DNA of 64,000 nt from CANRIN01 sp964493515. GTDB taxonomy: Bacteria; Bacillota; Clostridia; Oscillospirales; JAAYOS01. The translations under genes and the position numbers were made by a program. Positions within the stretch are counted from its first letter, which is position 1. Each line of letters begins with the position of its first letter. Below, one piece after another: positions 60,001 through 63,000 of the stretch. The stretch is taken from positions 1 to 64,000 of the forward strand of contig CAZBNJ010000001.1 of assembly GCA_964493515.1 (NCBI GenBank). Direction: 5' to 3'. The notes below the pieces were generated by a model, which was not told the DNA's origin, did no database searches, and saw only the letters and a list, made by a program, of their open reading frames with translations.

Positions 60001-63000
60001 GAAGCCCGCCTTCTCCTTCATCGTTATCGCGCCGAAGGTGGACGCGTCGGTCCAGTCGTTGCCGATGGTCGCGACCTGCTCGTTGGTCGACTCGAAGAAC
60101 AGCTCGCTCGGGTCGGGACGATACTCGGTCGGGCCGTAGGCGTTGAAGCCGACGTGCGCGACGATGTCGCTGACGAGTATATCCAGCTCGTCGTTGTACA
60201 GGAAGGTGGTGAGCATGCTGCCGTCCGGCTGGACGAGCGTGTCGTAGCGCATCGAGCTGGTCGTGCCGTAGCGGAAGTTTACGGTAGCCTGCGCCGAGCC
60301 GTGCGGCATGACGAAGCTCGCGCCGCTGCCCTCGTTGTGGACGGCGGGCTTGACCTCGCTGTGCAGCAGGCTGGTCGCGCTGACTATCGGGTAGAACGGA
60401 TATCCCGGAGTGGTGGTCGAGCTTATCGTTATCACGTCGCCCGGACGCACGCCGTAGACTATCTGGACGGTCGGGCCCTCGCCCTCGCCGCCGATATCCT
60501 TGCCAAGCTCCGCCTTGAACACGCCGTTGATGTACACCTTGGCGATGTTCTGCGACAGCTCGTTGGTGCGATAGTTGTCCTCGATGATGAACTTTATCGG
60601 GAAGGTCTCGAGCTGCGCGGTGGCCTCAAACTCGACCTCGAGCACCGCGTCCGACTCGGGCATCACGAACGGTATGGTGTAGCTGCCGTCCGCCGACGCG
60701 CTGCCGAGCGCGAGCGGAAGCTTGACCTTGCCGCTCTGAGTGGACAGCTGGACATACCGCACGGTGTAGCCGTCGATCGGCTTTATCGTGGCGGTCAGAG
60801 TGGTGCCCGCCATTATCGAGCTTGCGTACGAGCCGCCGTACGGCACCTCAACGCTGCCGTAGCCCCTGTTGTAGTCGGTGGTAAACGAGTACATGGTCGG
60901 GCCGGTGCCGAAGACGTTGGTCACGTTGACCGCGATGCGCACCGTCTCGGTGGTCATCTTGAAGTGTGCGGTGTAGATGCCGCGCTCAGCGTCATATTCG
61001 GTCGACAGCGCGCGAACCTCTCCGCTCGAGCCGACGGTATAGACGGTGCCGAGGCGCGCGCCCTCACCGACCTTAACCGCGAGGTACACGGTGTCGGTGC
61101 CGCTGTGCGCCTGGATTGCGGTTGAGCCGAGCATCTCGGGCGTCGCGCCGGCGTTCAGCATCAGTCCGGCGGTGGTTCCCGAAGCGGTCGGATCGAGCAC
61201 CTGCACCGTTGCGGTGTAGGTGGGCAGCTCTCCGGTGTCGTCGAATATGACGCTGGAGATGTCGAGATAGCTTCCGCCGCCGTCCATCAGAACGAGGGTC
61301 GGCTGCGCCTTGTCCGAATATGTTCCGTCGCCCGCCTGACCGCGAGCGTTGTCGCCCCATGTGTAGACCGAGCCGTAGTCGTTGTCGTACGCGAGCACAA
61401 AGTTGTCGTACGGCGAGGTGGCTATCGCCATGATGCGGTCTATCGGCAGGGTCGGGTCGGAGTTGTTCGCCTCGCCCGCGATGACCTGGAGCGCGGTCTC
61501 GTTGTAGGCAAGCGAGCGTCCCTCCTTGCCCACGCCGAGCTGACCGTCGCTGTTCGAGCCGGCAGCCCAGACCGTCTTGTTGGTGTTCCTTCCGCCGGTC
61601 GAGCCTGCGTAGAGCACATAGCCGGTGCGTCCGACGGTGACCGCGGTCGCGTTGGTGCCCTCGCGGTTGAAGGTGGTCTCGCTGAGAACGGTGGTTATGG
61701 TCGGGACAATGTAGGTCACGTCGTCCATTATCGGCCTGCCCCTGTTGTCAAGCACCGGGTTGCCGTCCTCGTCGACGCGCTCGACCTTTACGACGTACTC
61801 TATCTCGCCGTTGGTCACGGTCGTCTTGCTGACAAGCGCGTCCTTGACGGCTGCCGGACGCGAGTAGACGTTGCGTCCCGGATCGTCCTTCATCTTATTG
61901 CCGTTCGTGTCGGTAACGCCGACTGCCTCCTTGGCCTCGTCGCCCTTGAGATACGCCTGCGTGTACAGCTTCTGGATGGTGGTGGTCACGCGCACGCCGA
62001 GCTGTCCGTAGGTGTTGTCGCCCCAGACGGCTACCTTGCCGTCGTTTGCGCGCTTGCCGTCCTTGTCCGTCGTGCCGCCCTCGAGTATCGCCATCACGCT
62101 GCCGAAGCCGCCGGATATCGCGACAGCGTTCGACTGCACCGCGCCCTCGGCGTACGAGTGACCGATGCGGCTCGCGTTCGCGGTTCCGAAGTCGGCGTCC
62201 TTACCCCAGCTGATGACGTCGCCCGAGCGGGTCAGGACGTGGCTGGAGTAGCGGTTGGCGGAGATGCCGTAAGCGAGCGCGTCGCTCGGCAGCTGTATCT
62301 GTATCGGATAGACTGAGTTGGGCAGGACGTATCCGGACGCGTCTATCCTCGGATAGAGCGTCAGCTGGCTGTTCTGCATATCGCCGGTGCCGTAGAGCTT
62401 GCCGCTCTCGGTCAGTATCAGGACGTGCTGGTAGCCCGCCGAAATGTCGACTATGCGGTCGGTCGGATGCTCGAAGTCGCTGCCGATGATGTTGGTTATA
62501 TCCATCTCGACCGGCTTTATCTTTGCCTCCATCGAGTTGCCGACGCCGAGCTGTCCGTTGCGGTTCGCGCCCCAGACCCAAACTCTGCCGTTCGAGTCGA
62601 GCACGACGGTGAAGTTGTAGCCGACGGCTATCTTAACGCCGGTTATCTCCGCCATCGAGACCGGCTTGCCGCTGAGATCGGTGCCGTTTATCATCGAGCC
62701 GGGGCCGATGACCTGACGCGGCGAGGTGCTCGACGGGAAGTCGGCGTAGGCCGAGCCGATGCCGAGACGTCCGTCCGCGTTCGAGCCGAAGGTCCAGACC
62801 GTGCCGTTGTCGCGCAGCACGACGCTGAAGTCGTTGCCGCCCGCGACCTGCGGATAGACGACGCTCGGTTCGCTCTTCTCGTCGCTCTTGTTCTTGGGCA
62901 GCGGCATGACGTTCACCTTGACAAACGCGCTGAACGTCTGACCGTCCGGTGCGGTGTACTCGGCGACGACATAGGTCACGCCGAAGCCGCGGGCGGTGAT

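Noticed and set aside
49096..61125. Further plus-strand open frames at 49.1-52.7, 53.2-57.0, 57.2-57.9 and 57.9-61.1 kb
   Set aside because: These are pieces of the same antisense register, broken only where the sense gene uses a TCA or CTA codon.
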